Assembly: GCA_011250595.1 (NCBI GenBank)
Contig: JAANMP010000016.1
Location: 32,939-96,938, forward strand
Direction: 5' to 3'
DNA length: 64,000 nt
Source: Bacillus sp. MM2020_1
GTDB lineage: Bacteria > Bacillota > Bacilli > Bacillales > Cytobacillaceae
Shown in pieces: positions 22,986-31,772 of this stretch (positions within the stretch are counted from its first letter, which is position 1; every line of letters starts with the position of its first letter). The translations under genes and the position numbers were made by a program. A model generated the notes under the pieces. That model made no database searches. It was not told the DNA's origin and saw only the letters and a list, made by a program, of their open reading frames with translations.

Positions 22986-25739
22986 ATGACGTTAGAGACA
23001 CAATTAAAACAGAAAACGTATTATGAAATGTTCATTAATGAACATGAAAATATTCATCCGATTCAGGTCCTTGGTGAATTGTTTCAGGAAGAAGCAGTAA
23101 AAGACCTACCTGATTTATCCACGATTCGCTACGCGCAGGGTGAAGTGTATTTCCATCATAAAGATTATGAGGCTGCCATTTTTAAATGGGAGAATATTAT
23201 CAATGAACTGGAGCCGTGGGCGAAGAAAAATACAGCCGATGCTTATTATGAGTTAGGTCTATTATCAACGGCCGAAGATCTCTATTGTGCGATTGCGACT
23301 AATAATCTCACTTTAAATACAGAAGTAGCCTTACAATTATTTTCGTTGTATATCGAACGTGGAAAGCTCGACTTGGCCTTAGCCGTGATTAAAAAAACAA
23401 TCATCACAAACCCGGATTATCCGAATGTAACGGAAATCGCACGTAACTTTTTTGAGGAACAGCAGGACTGGAATCATGCAGTTGAACTGGCAATAAACGA
23501 AGCAAAACGAACGGAATCGTTAGACTGGTATGAAATGCTCATTTCTTATGTGGAAAAGGGTGTGACAAGAAATCATGCGCCGAGTTATTTTTCCCAGGCA
23601 TTATTTGAATTGTTCAGCCTGAATAAACCAATATTTGAAAGACTTGTTTCTGCACTTTGGGACAGCTATAAGAATGATGAATCGTATTTTACATGGATTA
23701 GAGAAATGAACCAACTGTTATTAAATCTGGATATCAACCAATCAGGAAACTTATCTGTCCTTTCGAGCCTTCATAAGGAAGCCTTTTTTAACATAATTGA
23801 TGGAAGGTATTTCATTAAAAGTCTGCAGGATTTTATTCCCGACTTCCTGACCAACTGGTTACGACTAGCGGATCGTAAAGATACCGTACTTGCAGCCGCG
23901 GCTGTTCTCTCATGGAATGAGCTTTTTCCGGCTAGCATAAGTATGTCAATCGTAAGTGAGGCTGAAAAACTAATTAGCATGACGGAATCTGATATGGACG
24001 AATTAGAAGAGTGCCTGACACTCTTTCATGCGATAACGAATTGGGCACAATCCAATGAGATGGGTGAGAATCATCGTGTAAAATGGATTGTCCGGAAGTT
24101 AGTTGATTTTGACACGCAGCATCTCCTTATTACCGGGTTAGGCGGAAGTGGGAAATCGACGTTTGTTAACTTAGTGCTTGGAGAAGATTTACAGGACAGT
24201 CCAACCTCTTCATTAGTGATGTTTAAAGATTCAACGGAAGAAGAAATCTCGGAAATTACAGACCGAGAGATTACAAGTTTATCCGGTTTTTCTGATTTTC
24301 AAGAACGGATGGACCGCCGCCGTAATGCCTTGGAGTCGATGATTGAATTTAAGCGTCCAAATGCCTTTTTGCAGGAAAATAAGGTCGCGCTCATTGATAC
24401 TCCCGGATTAAAAGGAAACTATAATGACTCCTATGAAGTATTGAAGAATCTGCAATTGGCCGATACAGTCTTGTTTGTACTCGATGCCAATGCACCGTTT
24501 ACAGATAAGGAAAGAACGGTCCTTGCGAAAATCCAAGAGTTAGCACCTGATATTCCTGTCCATTTTCTGCTCAGTAAGACGGATACACTAGTCAATGAGC
24601 AAGAAGCGATAAGAGTTTTCGATGAAACCAGGACGAGGATTCAATCCTATTTACCTGATGCGGAAGTGTTTGCTTTTTCTTCACAATATGAAAGCAGCCA
24701 ACAGTTAAAGGACTTAAAAGAGTTTATCCAATCGATTAAAAATACAAGAAACATCGAAGACAAACGTCTGGCAAAGCTATTATTCTTTATCCGCACCACA
24801 ATCGCCGGTCTCATGCAAAAACGGCTGGATGTTGAAAATCAATTAGTAGAATCGGTCCGCTGGAACGAGGAGATGCTACAGAAGTTAACAGGTGCAGTTA
24901 ATCAATTGAAGGATACGGAGACACAAAAAACGAAAGACGTTGTACAGTCATACCGTGCCATCAAAGAGACAATCGAAAAGGATATTTCAGAGACCGTTCC
25001 AAAAATGCTTCAAGAGTGTTCTACTTTTATAAAAGAAGACAGCAATTTTAGCAAGATTCACTTAGAACTTAATGATGAGATGAATAAAAGACTAGAGGAG
25101 TACCTAGATCAGACGGTACTGCCTAAATATTACCGCTTGCTCCAAGATTGGATTGAGGGCTGTAAAGAGGAGTTTGTGCAGAGTCAGGAATTTTTGAATG
25201 AAATCGGTGAAAGTTTTAATCACATGTATGGGGAAGAGCGCCTCGTCCTTGATTGTGATTTCAAAGTGCTCGATGATTGGCACCGTGATACCGATCGAAT
25301 GACAAGTCGCTTCCAATTGGAAACGATCAATATTCTACTGCGCAGAACACCGTCGCAATTTTTACTAAAAAGCGCCGGAAAGTTGTTTGGTGCCCTGTCA
25401 CAAAATAAGGCGCTCCTCTTTAATAAATACAAAGCTTTTGTAGAAAATGAGGATTATATTGAGGCTATTTCAGCAGTCAATCAACAGTTTTTCCAGCAAT
25501 TTGAGCTGTTTGAAAAATCATTGGAGCGAGATGTTATTCTATTTTTCAAGAATCCATTGAATTTGTTAAATCGTTCAGCGGAAGAAGCTCGTTCAGGAAT
25601 TCAGACGAACCAAGAAATGCTGACGAATATGAATACCAATCCTGAAATGTTCCGCGATCCTTTAACGCTGTTTGAAGTTAGGCTGCGTCAATTTGAATGG
25701 ATGACCGTAGCAGGCAAAGGCATGCAAACCATATACTAA
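22986..25739 (+). CDS. Dynamin-family GTPase with N-terminal TPR-like helical region
   Basis: This is a 917-residue protein. Residues 1-380 or so are helical with TPR-like pairs (for example DLPDLSTIRYAQGEVYFHH and DAYYELGLLSTAEDLY). A GTPase domain follows: G1 GLGGSGKST near 384, G3 DTPG near 471 and G4 LSKTD near 530. The last 380 residues are long charged helices, as in bacterial dynamin-like proteins. No clear transmembrane segment was seen. ATG 22986 has GGAGGGAAAG upstream and is preferred to ATG 22962. It is monocistronic, ending in a strong hairpin. Bacterial dynamin-like proteins remodel or protect membranes; the TPR fusion suggests a recruited partner. The specific role is unknown. 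Confidence 0.85.
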   Translation: MTLETQLKQKTYYEMFINEHENIHPIQVLGELFQEEAVKDLPDLSTIRYAQGEVYFHHKDYEAAIFKWENIINELEPWAKKNTADAYYELGLLSTAEDLYCAIATNNLTLNTEVALQLFSLYIERGKLDLALAVIKKTIITNPDYPNVTEIARNFFEEQQDWNHAVELAINEAKRTESLDWYEMLISYVEKGVTRNHAPSYFSQALFELFSLNKPIFERLVSALWDSYKNDESYFTWIREMNQLLLNLDINQSGNLSVLSSLHKEAFFNIIDGRYFIKSLQDFIPDFLTNWLRLADRKDTVLAAAAVLSWNELFPASISMSIVSEAEKLISMTESDMDELEECLTLFHAITNWAQSNEMGENHRVKWIVRKLVDFDTQHLLITGLGGSGKSTFVNLVLGEDLQDSPTSSLVMFKDSTEEEISEITDREITSLSGFSDFQERMDRRRNALESMIEFKRPNAFLQENKVALIDTPGLKGNYNDSYEVLKNLQLADTVLFVLDANAPFTDKERTVLAKIQELAPDIPVHFLLSKTDTLVNEQEAIRVFDETRTRIQSYLPDAEVFAFSSQYESSQQLKDLKEFIQSIKNTRNIEDKRLAKLLFFIRTTIAGLMQKRLDVENQLVESVRWNEEMLQKLTGAVNQLKDTETQKTKDVVQSYRAIKETIEKDISETVPKMLQECSTFIKEDSNFSKIHLELNDEMNKRLEEYLDQTVLPKYYRLLQDWIEGCKEEFVQSQEFLNEIGESFNHMYGEERLVLDCDFKVLDDWHRDTDRMTSRFQLETINILLRRTPSQFLLKSAGKLFGALSQNKALLFNKYKAFVENEDYIEAISAVNQQFFQQFELFEKSLERDVILFFKNPLNLLNRSAEEARSGIQTNQEMLTNMNTNPEMFRDPLTLFEVRLRQFEWMTVAGKGMQTIY

Positions 25740-25749
25740 CTGTCCAGAA

Positions 25750-25779
25750 GAAGGAGGATGTCCACATACATCCTCCTTC
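25750..25779 (+). terminator. Terminator after the dynamin-like gene
   Basis: A perfect 12-bp stem (GAAGGAGGATGT with its complement) has a six-base loop, then TCTTCATTTT. Confidence 0.8.
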
Positions 25780-25803
25780 TCTTCATTTTAGAAAAAATTG
25801 TCG

Positions 25804-26634
25804 TTGAAAATCCCCCGTTATAGCTTAGGGACGCTGGGCGGAGGCAACCATTTTATTGAGGTCTCTATTGATTCCAATGGCTATCACTATTTAACCATAC
25901 ACACGGGTAGCCGCTATGTTGGGGCGAAGATCGCCACCTATTATCAAAAAGTAGCTATCTCAAACCTTCGTCAGCAGGATTTAACTGATGCCATTGACCA
26001 ATTGAAGGCACAAGGACGTCAAAAGGAAATCCAAGCAATGATTCAAAGCTATAAAGAAAAGAATCCTGTCATTCCGAATGATCTCGCCTATTTAGAAGGA
26101 GAGGATTTTAATCACTATATACATGACATGAAGTTAGCTCAAGCCTTTGCAAAAGCAAACCGCGAAGAAATCGCCAGAGCGATTACGGAAAATATGGGAT
26201 TTGAGGTGAACGACCGCTTTGATACGGTCCACAATTATATCGACACCGAGAACTTGATATTACGAAAAGGGGCCGTTTCCGCACAAAAAGAAGAACGTCT
26301 TATTATTCCAATTAATATGAGAGACGGATCGATTTTAGCTGTCGGTAAAGGAAATGAGGAATGGAATTTTTCGGCACCACATGGGGCAGGCCGCGTCTTA
26401 AGCCGGACGAAAGCGATGAAAACTTTCAACATGGACGATTTTCATAAAACAATGAAGGGCGTCTGGACGACGTCTGTTTCAGAAGAAACCTTAGATGAGG
26501 CACCAATGGCCTATAAGTCCATGAATGAGATTTTGGAAAAGGTCGAAGAAACCGTTGAGATTGCTGAATTCATTAAACCGGTTTATAACTTTAAAGTGAG
26601 TGAAAAGTTTACACCTGGAAAATATAAAAAATAA
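25804..26634 (+). pseudogene. rtcB: RtcB-family RNA ligase, 5'-truncated (C-terminal part only)
   Basis: The frame begins at a TTG (25798 or 25804) about 20 bases after the previous terminator and runs 276-278 codons. It matches the C-terminal two thirds of RtcB: LGTLGGGNHFIE, HTGSRYVG, DLAYLEGEDFNHY, VHNYIDTEN, LRKGAVSAQKEE and the guanylylated-histidine motif APHGAGRVLSRT. The N-terminal part, about 150-160 residues with the metal-binding Asp and Cys (DVHLGKG and GVDIGCGM in E. coli RtcB), is absent and not found upstream. No SD or promoter is evident. Without those ligands it should be inactive as a ligase. It may be a recent deletion remnant, since the remaining frame is intact. Confidence 0.8.
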
Positions 26635-26652
26635 CCGTTTTCCATTTAAGCA

Positions 26653-26686
26653 GACTAGGGTGCCTCATGTTCGAGGCACCCTAGTC
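26653..26686. terminator. Strong hairpin between convergent genes
   Basis: A 14-bp stem (GACTAGGGTGCCTC with GAGGCACCCTAGTC) has a six-base loop. Flanks are T- and A-rich on both sides, so it could serve both rtcB' and the dehydrogenase gene. Confidence 0.65.
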
Positions 26687-26690
26687 TATG

Positions 26691-27647
26691 TTAATATCCT
26701 TTTGAAAAATTAACTAGATTTATCGGTGGAACCTGACCTGAAAGATAAGCTTTTAAGTTAGGTATCAAGATATTTTCAATCACTCGCTGATTATAGTGTT
26801 CGGTCGCTCCGGAGGTGTGTGGGGTGACAATCACATTTTCCATCTCCCAGAACGTGCTATCTGGACTTAACGGTTCGGCTTCAAATACATCGAGTCCTGC
26901 CCCGGCAATGGTTCCTTCCATTAATGCCTGGATCAGGTCCGCTTCCACGACAATTTCACCCCGGCCAATATTAATAAAGAAGGCAGAACTCTTCATTTGT
27001 TTAAATTGATCCGCTCCAAACAATTGATAGGTTTCCTTCGTAAGCGGTAACGTAACTACCACATAATCACAGATTGGAAGCAGCTGACCTAATTGGTCTG
27101 GAGTAAACATTTCATCGACATAGTCAGCCGGCTTTCCGGAGTGCCTGACACCAAGCACGCGCATGCCGAATGCTTTAGCGATTTTCGCTGTTTCGTTTCC
27201 AATTGTCCCGACGCCGATTATACCAATTGTTTTTTCATGCATTTCTAGTCCCATATGAGCATGATGCCAAGTTTTCGTCTGTTGATTTTTAACATAGGTA
27301 TGGATTTTTCGCGTTAAGGCGAGCATCAATCCAAAAATGGTCTCAGAAATTGGGTAAGCATGTACACCATTAGCACTTGTCAGGTAAAGGTCTCTGGAAT
27401 TCATTTCTTGAAGAGGCAAGTAATCAATACCGGCACTCCAAGATTGGAACCACTTTAGCTTTGATTCCGGGGTGAGGCAATATTCTTCTAACCCGTTTTT
27501 CCAACCAGCGATGATTTCAGCATCCTTAACATGATCCTGCCAAATATGTTTATCTTTGCCGGCAATCAATGCCCAATCAGGAATAAGCGCCTGGATTTGT
27601 TCACGGTAATGTGGTTCGATATTGCGGGTGATAACCATTTTTTTCAT
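26691..27647 (-). CDS. D-isomer-specific 2-hydroxyacid dehydrogenase family protein
   Basis: This is a 318-residue NAD(P)-dependent oxidoreductase of the phosphoglycerate/hydroxypyruvate reductase superfamily. It has the catalytic-domain start (MVITRNIEPHYREQIQAL), the nucleotide-binding GVGTIGNETAK near 146 followed by RVLGVRHSG, the Arg loop INIGRGEIVVEADL, the Glu segment DVFEAEPLS and the catalytic His in VTPHTSGATEHY. The arginine in RHSG suggests NADP preference. The SD on the minus strand is GGAGGAATCC, about 10 bases from ATG 27647. It is monocistronic. The 2-hydroxy acid substrate is unknown. Confidence 0.92.
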   Translation of the reverse strand: MKKMVITRNIEPHYREQIQALIPDWALIAGKDKHIWQDHVKDAEIIAGWKNGLEEYCLTPESKLKWFQSWSAGIDYLPLQEMNSRDLYLTSANGVHAYPISETIFGLMLALTRKIHTYVKNQQTKTWHHAHMGLEMHEKTIGIIGVGTIGNETAKIAKAFGMRVLGVRHSGKPADYVDEMFTPDQLGQLLPICDYVVVTLPLTKETYQLFGADQFKQMKSSAFFINIGRGEIVVEADLIQALMEGTIAGAGLDVFEAEPLSPDSTFWEMENVIVTPHTSGATEHYNQRVIENILIPNLKAYLSGQVPPINLVNFSKGY

Positions 27648-27757
27648 AGGTAAGGATTCCTCCGTTTAAACAATATGTACTTTAATTATGATAACTGAAT
27701 TTTTAGGAAATGATAAGGTATTTGTTTACTAGTATCAAAGACAAGGAGCAGGATCTT

Positions 27758-28051
27758 GTGAAGAAAACAGAAATACCAATAACAAGTTCATTAGATTAAA
27801 GTGTTCATTATTTGGTCACTGCGTTTATGGGTGGAGTAAATACGGTTGTGAACTGTGCAGGCATCGGCATAGCGGAGAAAGTACTCGGAAGAAATGGTTT
27901 GCATAATCTTTCACTTTTTTCTAAAGTCATCAATGTGAATTTAATCGGTACATTCAATGTGATTCGGATTACTGCTGAGAAGATGACTCTCAATGAAGTG
28001 AATGAACTCTTTTTATTTACGATGAATGCGGATAAAAGTTCCCATATATAA
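27758..28051 (+). pseudogene. Fragment of an SDR 3-hydroxyacyl-CoA dehydrogenase (HSD10 type)
   Basis: From about 27818 the frame reads [21 protein letters not shown], then a segment ending [18 protein letters not shown]. This matches the middle of type-2 3-hydroxyacyl-CoA / 2-methyl-3-hydroxybutyryl-CoA dehydrogenases (NCAG and [10 protein letters not shown] are characteristic). The N-terminal GxxxGxG nucleotide-binding part and the C-terminal Ser-Tyr-Lys part are missing. A 13-codon GTG frame with AAGGAG at 27758-27799 may be the old gene start. The remnant lies beside the fatty-acid oxidation cluster, which otherwise has no 3-hydroxyacyl-CoA dehydrogenase. Confidence 0.75.
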
Positions 28052-28068
28052 TAGATATTGTTAAAATA

Positions 28069-28098
28069 TTCAAAAACATCCTTCACTTTTGTTACAAT
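28069..28098 (+). promoter_or_regulatory. Sigma-A-type promoter of the CBS-PAS activator gene
   Basis: TTCAAA (28069-28074) and TACAAT (28093-28098) are separated by 18 bases, with the gene start 28 bases later. Confidence 0.5.
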
Positions 28099-28125
28099 AT
28101 AGATATATAGAAAAGGGGGGATGAA

Positions 28126-29871
28126 ATGAGCCAATTTAACGAGTTGATTACTCCAGTCGACTGCATCGTCACCGAGGATACGAGATTATCTGAAGCAATC
28201 AGTCTGATGAACAGTAAGAAGTGGAACCTGCTCCCGGTTACAGATACAAACAGAAAACTGGTTGGCGTTTTTACGCGCAGCGGTTTATTTCAAATGATCA
28301 TGGACAGGAAGCCCTTAATCACCCCTATCAAATCATATATTAAAGAACATGTTGAAACGCTGCCAATTTACACTCCCTATGAAAATATTGAAACGATTGT
28401 GAAAAACAGTCCGGTGGGTACCGGTGTGGTCATTGATGAGCACCACCATGTCGTTGGAATCCTCACGAAAACAGATATGGTCATGTCCCTCCTGCAAACA
28501 TCACAAGAATTAAAAACAGTAAAAATCTTAAAAAGAACTTTAGAAACGGCATTAGACCATGCCTATGACGGAATTGTTATGACAGATGAAAAGAAAAACA
28601 TCCAGATGGTCAGTCCTCCCCTGCTCGAATTATTTAATCTTCAACCAGAATCCGTTCTTTCCAAACCGGTTATGAAAGTATTACCGGACCTTCATCTAGA
28701 CAACGTGTTTCAATCAGCAACAGCCGAGATTAGCGGTTTCCTTGAAATTAATGGGATTAAATACATAGTCCACCGAATTCCTATCTTAGAGGATGGAAAA
28801 GTCATCGGAGCGATTGGAAAAATAGTGTTCCGGCAATTAAACGAGGTCAGTGAGTTATTTAAAAAACTGCAGAAGGCAGAGAATAAGGCGAGCTTTTATC
28901 ACCAGCAATTCCAAAAATCAGCGTCTGCGAGGTTTACTTGGGAGAATCTATTTACAGTTGACCCATATATGGAAAAATTGAAAAAAAGTGGAGCCAAAGC
29001 TGCAAAAGGCAGGTCAACCATTCTTATCCGCGGTGAAAGCGGCACGGGCAAAGAATTGTTTGCCCAAGCAATTCATAATAGCAGTGCAAGAAGTACAGGG
29101 AAATTTATTGTCGTGAATTGTGCAGCAATCCCGGAGGACTTGTTAGAATCAGAGTTTTTTGGCTATGACGAAGGGGCCTTTACGGGTGCGAGGCAAAAAG
29201 GAAAACTGGGAAAATTTGATTTGGCTAATGGCGGAACCCTTTTCCTCGATGAGATAGGAGATATGTCCCTCTCATTACAAGCCAAACTGCTGCGTGTGCT
29301 TCAAGAAAGAGAATTCTACCGAGTCGGAGGAACGGTAAGAATTCAAGTGGATGTCAGAATCATTGCAGCTACCAATCGTAACCTTGAAGAAATGGTCAAA
29401 GAGGGCCTTTTTAGAGAGGATTTATATTATCGACTCAATGTGATTTCATTAAACGTCCCTCCACTGCGCGAACGGCTATATGATACGGATCATTTGATTA
29501 GTCAATTCATGATTGAGTTGAATCAAATTTTGGGAACCAGCATCACTGGAATTGAAGATAGAGCAAGAGAAGTGATACTAGATTATGCTTGGCCCGGAAA
29601 TGTCCGCGAACTGCGGAATGTCATGGAGCGTGCAATGACTTTTGCTGAAAATGGAAAAATTAGATTTGAGGATCTCCCCGAATATATGGTGAAGCAGGTT
29701 TCTATGAAAGATCCTTCGCTTCATGTATCACTGGTCGAAAACGCTGAACTTGAGGCGATTAAAAAGGCACTGGTCCAAGTGAAGGGAAATAAGGTTAAAG
29801 CAGCTAGATTACTAGGAATCAGCCGCTCAGGTTTATATGAAAAAATCAAAAAATATAAACTGCCAACCTAA
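28126..29871 (+). CDS. Sigma-54-dependent activator with CBS pair, PAS domain, AAA+ and Fis-type HTH
   Basis: This is a 581-residue enhancer-binding protein. Residues 1-130 form two CBS repeats (ITPVDCIVTEDTRLSEAI... and the second starting IKEHVETLPIYTPYENIE). A PAS-like domain covers about 140-240. The AAA+ domain has Walker A GESGTGKE near 305, GAFTGA near 350 and Walker B LFLDEIGDM. The C-terminal HTH reads KAARLLGISRSGLYEKIKK. CBS pairs often bind adenine nucleotides or CoA-type ligands, so the sensor may read energy charge or acyl-CoA. The SD AAAGGGGGG precedes ATG 28126. It sits directly upstream of a palindrome and a sigma-54 promoter for the acyl-CoA operon, which it presumably activates. 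Confidence 0.93.
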   Translation: MSQFNELITPVDCIVTEDTRLSEAISLMNSKKWNLLPVTDTNRKLVGVFTRSGLFQMIMDRKPLITPIKSYIKEHVETLPIYTPYENIETIVKNSPVGTGVVIDEHHHVVGILTKTDMVMSLLQTSQELKTVKILKRTLETALDHAYDGIVMTDEKKNIQMVSPPLLELFNLQPESVLSKPVMKVLPDLHLDNVFQSATAEISGFLEINGIKYIVHRIPILEDGKVIGAIGKIVFRQLNEVSELFKKLQKAENKASFYHQQFQKSASARFTWENLFTVDPYMEKLKKSGAKAAKGRSTILIRGESGTGKELFAQAIHNSSARSTGKFIVVNCAAIPEDLLESEFFGYDEGAFTGARQKGKLGKFDLANGGTLFLDEIGDMSLSLQAKLLRVLQEREFYRVGGTVRIQVDVRIIAATNRNLEEMVKEGLFREDLYYRLNVISLNVPPLRERLYDTDHLISQFMIELNQILGTSITGIEDRAREVILDYAWPGNVRELRNVMERAMTFAENGKIRFEDLPEYMVKQVSMKDPSLHVSLVENAELEAIKKALVQVKGNKVKAARLLGISRSGLYEKIKKYKLPT

Positions 29872-29878
29872 GGAGTAG

Positions 29879-29899
29879 AGTGTCCAGAAATTGGACACT
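29879..29899. promoter_or_regulatory. Palindromic activator site for the fatty-acid operon
   Basis: AGTGTCCAGAAATTGGACACT has perfect 8-base arms and a 5-base centre. It ends 92 bases upstream of the -24 element and lacks a T-run, so an enhancer-type operator is more likely than a terminator. Confidence 0.55.
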
Positions 29900-29991
29900 T
29901 TAGTGTCTTCTTTGTTTGGAGGGAATACAGATTGTTATTTTAAGCAGATGTATTTTCAGGGCTGATGGACTAGATCATGACTTCCCGTATA

Positions 29992-30008
29992 TTGGCATAA
30001 ATATTGCA
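29992..30008 (+). promoter_or_regulatory. Sigma-54 (-24/-12) promoter of the fatty-acid operon
   Basis: TTGGCATAAATATTGCA fits the -24/-12 consensus with one change (TTGGCAT). The first gene starts 41 bases later behind a GGAGGAGG ribosome site. Confidence 0.85.
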
Positions 30009-30049
30009 TTGAAATTGGGGGAGTCTTTTTTTGGAGGAGGAATCTTTCT

Positions 30050-31573
30050 ATGAATATTGGAAGTCTATTAGCGCAAAATGCTCGAAAGTTCCCTGAATTA
30101 CTAGCTATTGAATGCGAAGGACGAAGCTTTACGTATCGCCAATTTAATGAAGAAGTTAACAAGCTCGCAAATGGTCTGTTGAAGCAAGGGATAAATAAAG
30201 GTGACAAGCTGGCATTGATGATGAAAAACTCGGATCACTTTGTCTTTACCTTTTTTGCCGCTGCTAAAATTGGTGCGATTGCTGTACCGGTTAACTTCCG
30301 CCTCACTGCTTCAGAGGTTCACTATATTTTAGACCAATCGGATACGTCATTGGTTGTGTGTGATAAGGAATTCGAACCAACTATTGCTGCTGCAAAGCTA
30401 GGTACGGATGTCCGCTTCGTCATTACCGTTGGGGAACCTGACACAACGGGATACTACTCATATGAAAGGATTTTATCGGATAACCTTGCGGAACCGGATG
30501 TAGAGGTTTCCGAGCAGGATGATTTAGAAATTCTCTACACATCGGGGACAACAGGACGTCCGAAGGGTGCGCTGTTTGACCATGGTCAAATTTTCAAGGT
30601 AGGGATTGCTGTCGTTATTAATATGGGGATTCGGCAGCATGAACGAATTCTCCACCTTGCACCGCTGTTTCACTCAGCTCAATTGAACCTTTTTCTTATT
30701 TCTGGAGTTGCACTAGGTGCAACACATATCATTCATCGCGACTTTCATCCGGTTAAAACGCTCCAAGCGATTCAAGAACATAAAATATCCCATCTTTTTG
30801 CGGTTCCAGCCATGTATAACTTTCTACTCCAAGTTCCTAATGCGGCAGATTATGATTTATCTTCTATTAAAAGAGTTGGATACGGGGCAGCCCCAATGGC
30901 ACCCGAGCTTGTCAAAAAGAGTATTCAGCTCCTTAAAACAGATCAATTCTATAACCTTTGCGGCCTAACCGAAGCAGGTCCAGGCGGAATTCTCCTTGAT
31001 CCAGAAGGGCATAAACGGCATCTCGGCAAGGGTGGGAGACCTATTTTCTTGACGGAAACAAGGGTGGTCAATGAAGAAGGCAATGATGTGTTACCTGGAG
31101 TGATTGGTGAATTTATTGTCCGCAGTGACATGGTGATGAAGGAGTATTATAAAAAGCCGGAGGAAACGAGGAACACCTTGAAAAATGGCTGGCTCTATAC
31201 CGGTGACTTAGCGACGATTGATGAAGAAGGTTATATCACGCTAGTCGATCGGAAAAAAGACATGATTATCTCGGGTGGAGAAAATGTATACTCCGTTGAG
31301 GTTGAAGGTGTTCTTTTTGAACATCCGAATGTCCTCGATGCGGCCATTATAGGCTTACCCGATGAGGTCTGGGGAGAGGCGGTCTGTGCGATCATTGTGC
31401 CAAAGGAAGGTGCGTTGATTGATGAGTTGGAATTGAAGAATTTCTGCCGGGAGAAGCTAGCGGGCTATAAGGTTCCAAGGCGGATTTTTATCGAAGATCA
31501 GCTGCCGAGGAACGCTTCCGGGAAAGTATTGAAATATCAACTGCGTGAGAAAATGAAAAATGTAACCGTTTAG
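30050..31573 (+). CDS. Acyl-CoA ligase (long/medium-chain fatty acid CoA synthetase family)
   Basis: This is a 507-residue ANL-superfamily enzyme that activates a carboxylic acid to an acyl-AMP and then an acyl-CoA. The P-loop-like motif is YTSGTTGRPKGA near 164. Later motifs are YNLCGLTEAGPGG, YTGDLATIDEEGY, LVDRKKDMIISGGENVYSVEVE and the C-terminal lysine in PRNASGKVLKYQLR. The SD GGAGGAGG lies 9 bases before ATG 30050. It is first in an operon with acyl-CoA dehydrogenase, thiolase, a second ligase and a racemase-like protein. Chain length cannot be read from sequence. Confidence 0.93.
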   Translation: MNIGSLLAQNARKFPELLAIECEGRSFTYRQFNEEVNKLANGLLKQGINKGDKLALMMKNSDHFVFTFFAAAKIGAIAVPVNFRLTASEVHYILDQSDTSLVVCDKEFEPTIAAAKLGTDVRFVITVGEPDTTGYYSYERILSDNLAEPDVEVSEQDDLEILYTSGTTGRPKGALFDHGQIFKVGIAVVINMGIRQHERILHLAPLFHSAQLNLFLISGVALGATHIIHRDFHPVKTLQAIQEHKISHLFAVPAMYNFLLQVPNAADYDLSSIKRVGYGAAPMAPELVKKSIQLLKTDQFYNLCGLTEAGPGGILLDPEGHKRHLGKGGRPIFLTETRVVNEEGNDVLPGVIGEFIVRSDMVMKEYYKKPEETRNTLKNGWLYTGDLATIDEEGYITLVDRKKDMIISGGENVYSVEVEGVLFEHPNVLDAAIIGLPDEVWGEAVCAIIVPKEGALIDELELKNFCREKLAGYKVPRRIFIEDQLPRNASGKVLKYQLREKMKNVTV

Positions 31574-31602
31574 AGGTGTATTTGGAATATTTTTACAATA
31601 AT

Positions 31603-31735
31603 TGTATAAAAACAGCAGTGATTTGTAAAATAAATCCGATTTTACGTGTAAAAAAACGTAATTTTGTAAAAAAGGTCCAATATTACGTAGAAAAATCATA
31701 TTTTTGTGGAAAAGCTCCGCGTGCGTTTAAAAAAA
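31603..31735 (+). repeat. Degenerate tandem array, about 41-bp double unit, inside the fatty-acid operon
   Basis: TTTGTAAAA-type starts are at 31622, 31663 and 31703 (spacing 41 and 40). Half-units (TGTAAAA or TAGAAAA) are at 31603, 31624, 31647, 31665, 31688 and 31705. The whole 199-bp gap between the ligase and the dehydrogenase gene is low-complexity and T/A-rich; only the SD AGAGAGG near 31763 is otherwise recognisable. Confidence 0.6.
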
Positions 31736-31772
31736 TGTAACCGTTACCAAATTGAAAGAGAGGTACTTTTGA

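Noticed and set aside
27812..28051. Intact small gene of 79 codons
   Set aside because: The sequence is the middle of an SDR dehydrogenase lacking both cofactor-binding and catalytic parts, so it is a remnant rather than a gene.
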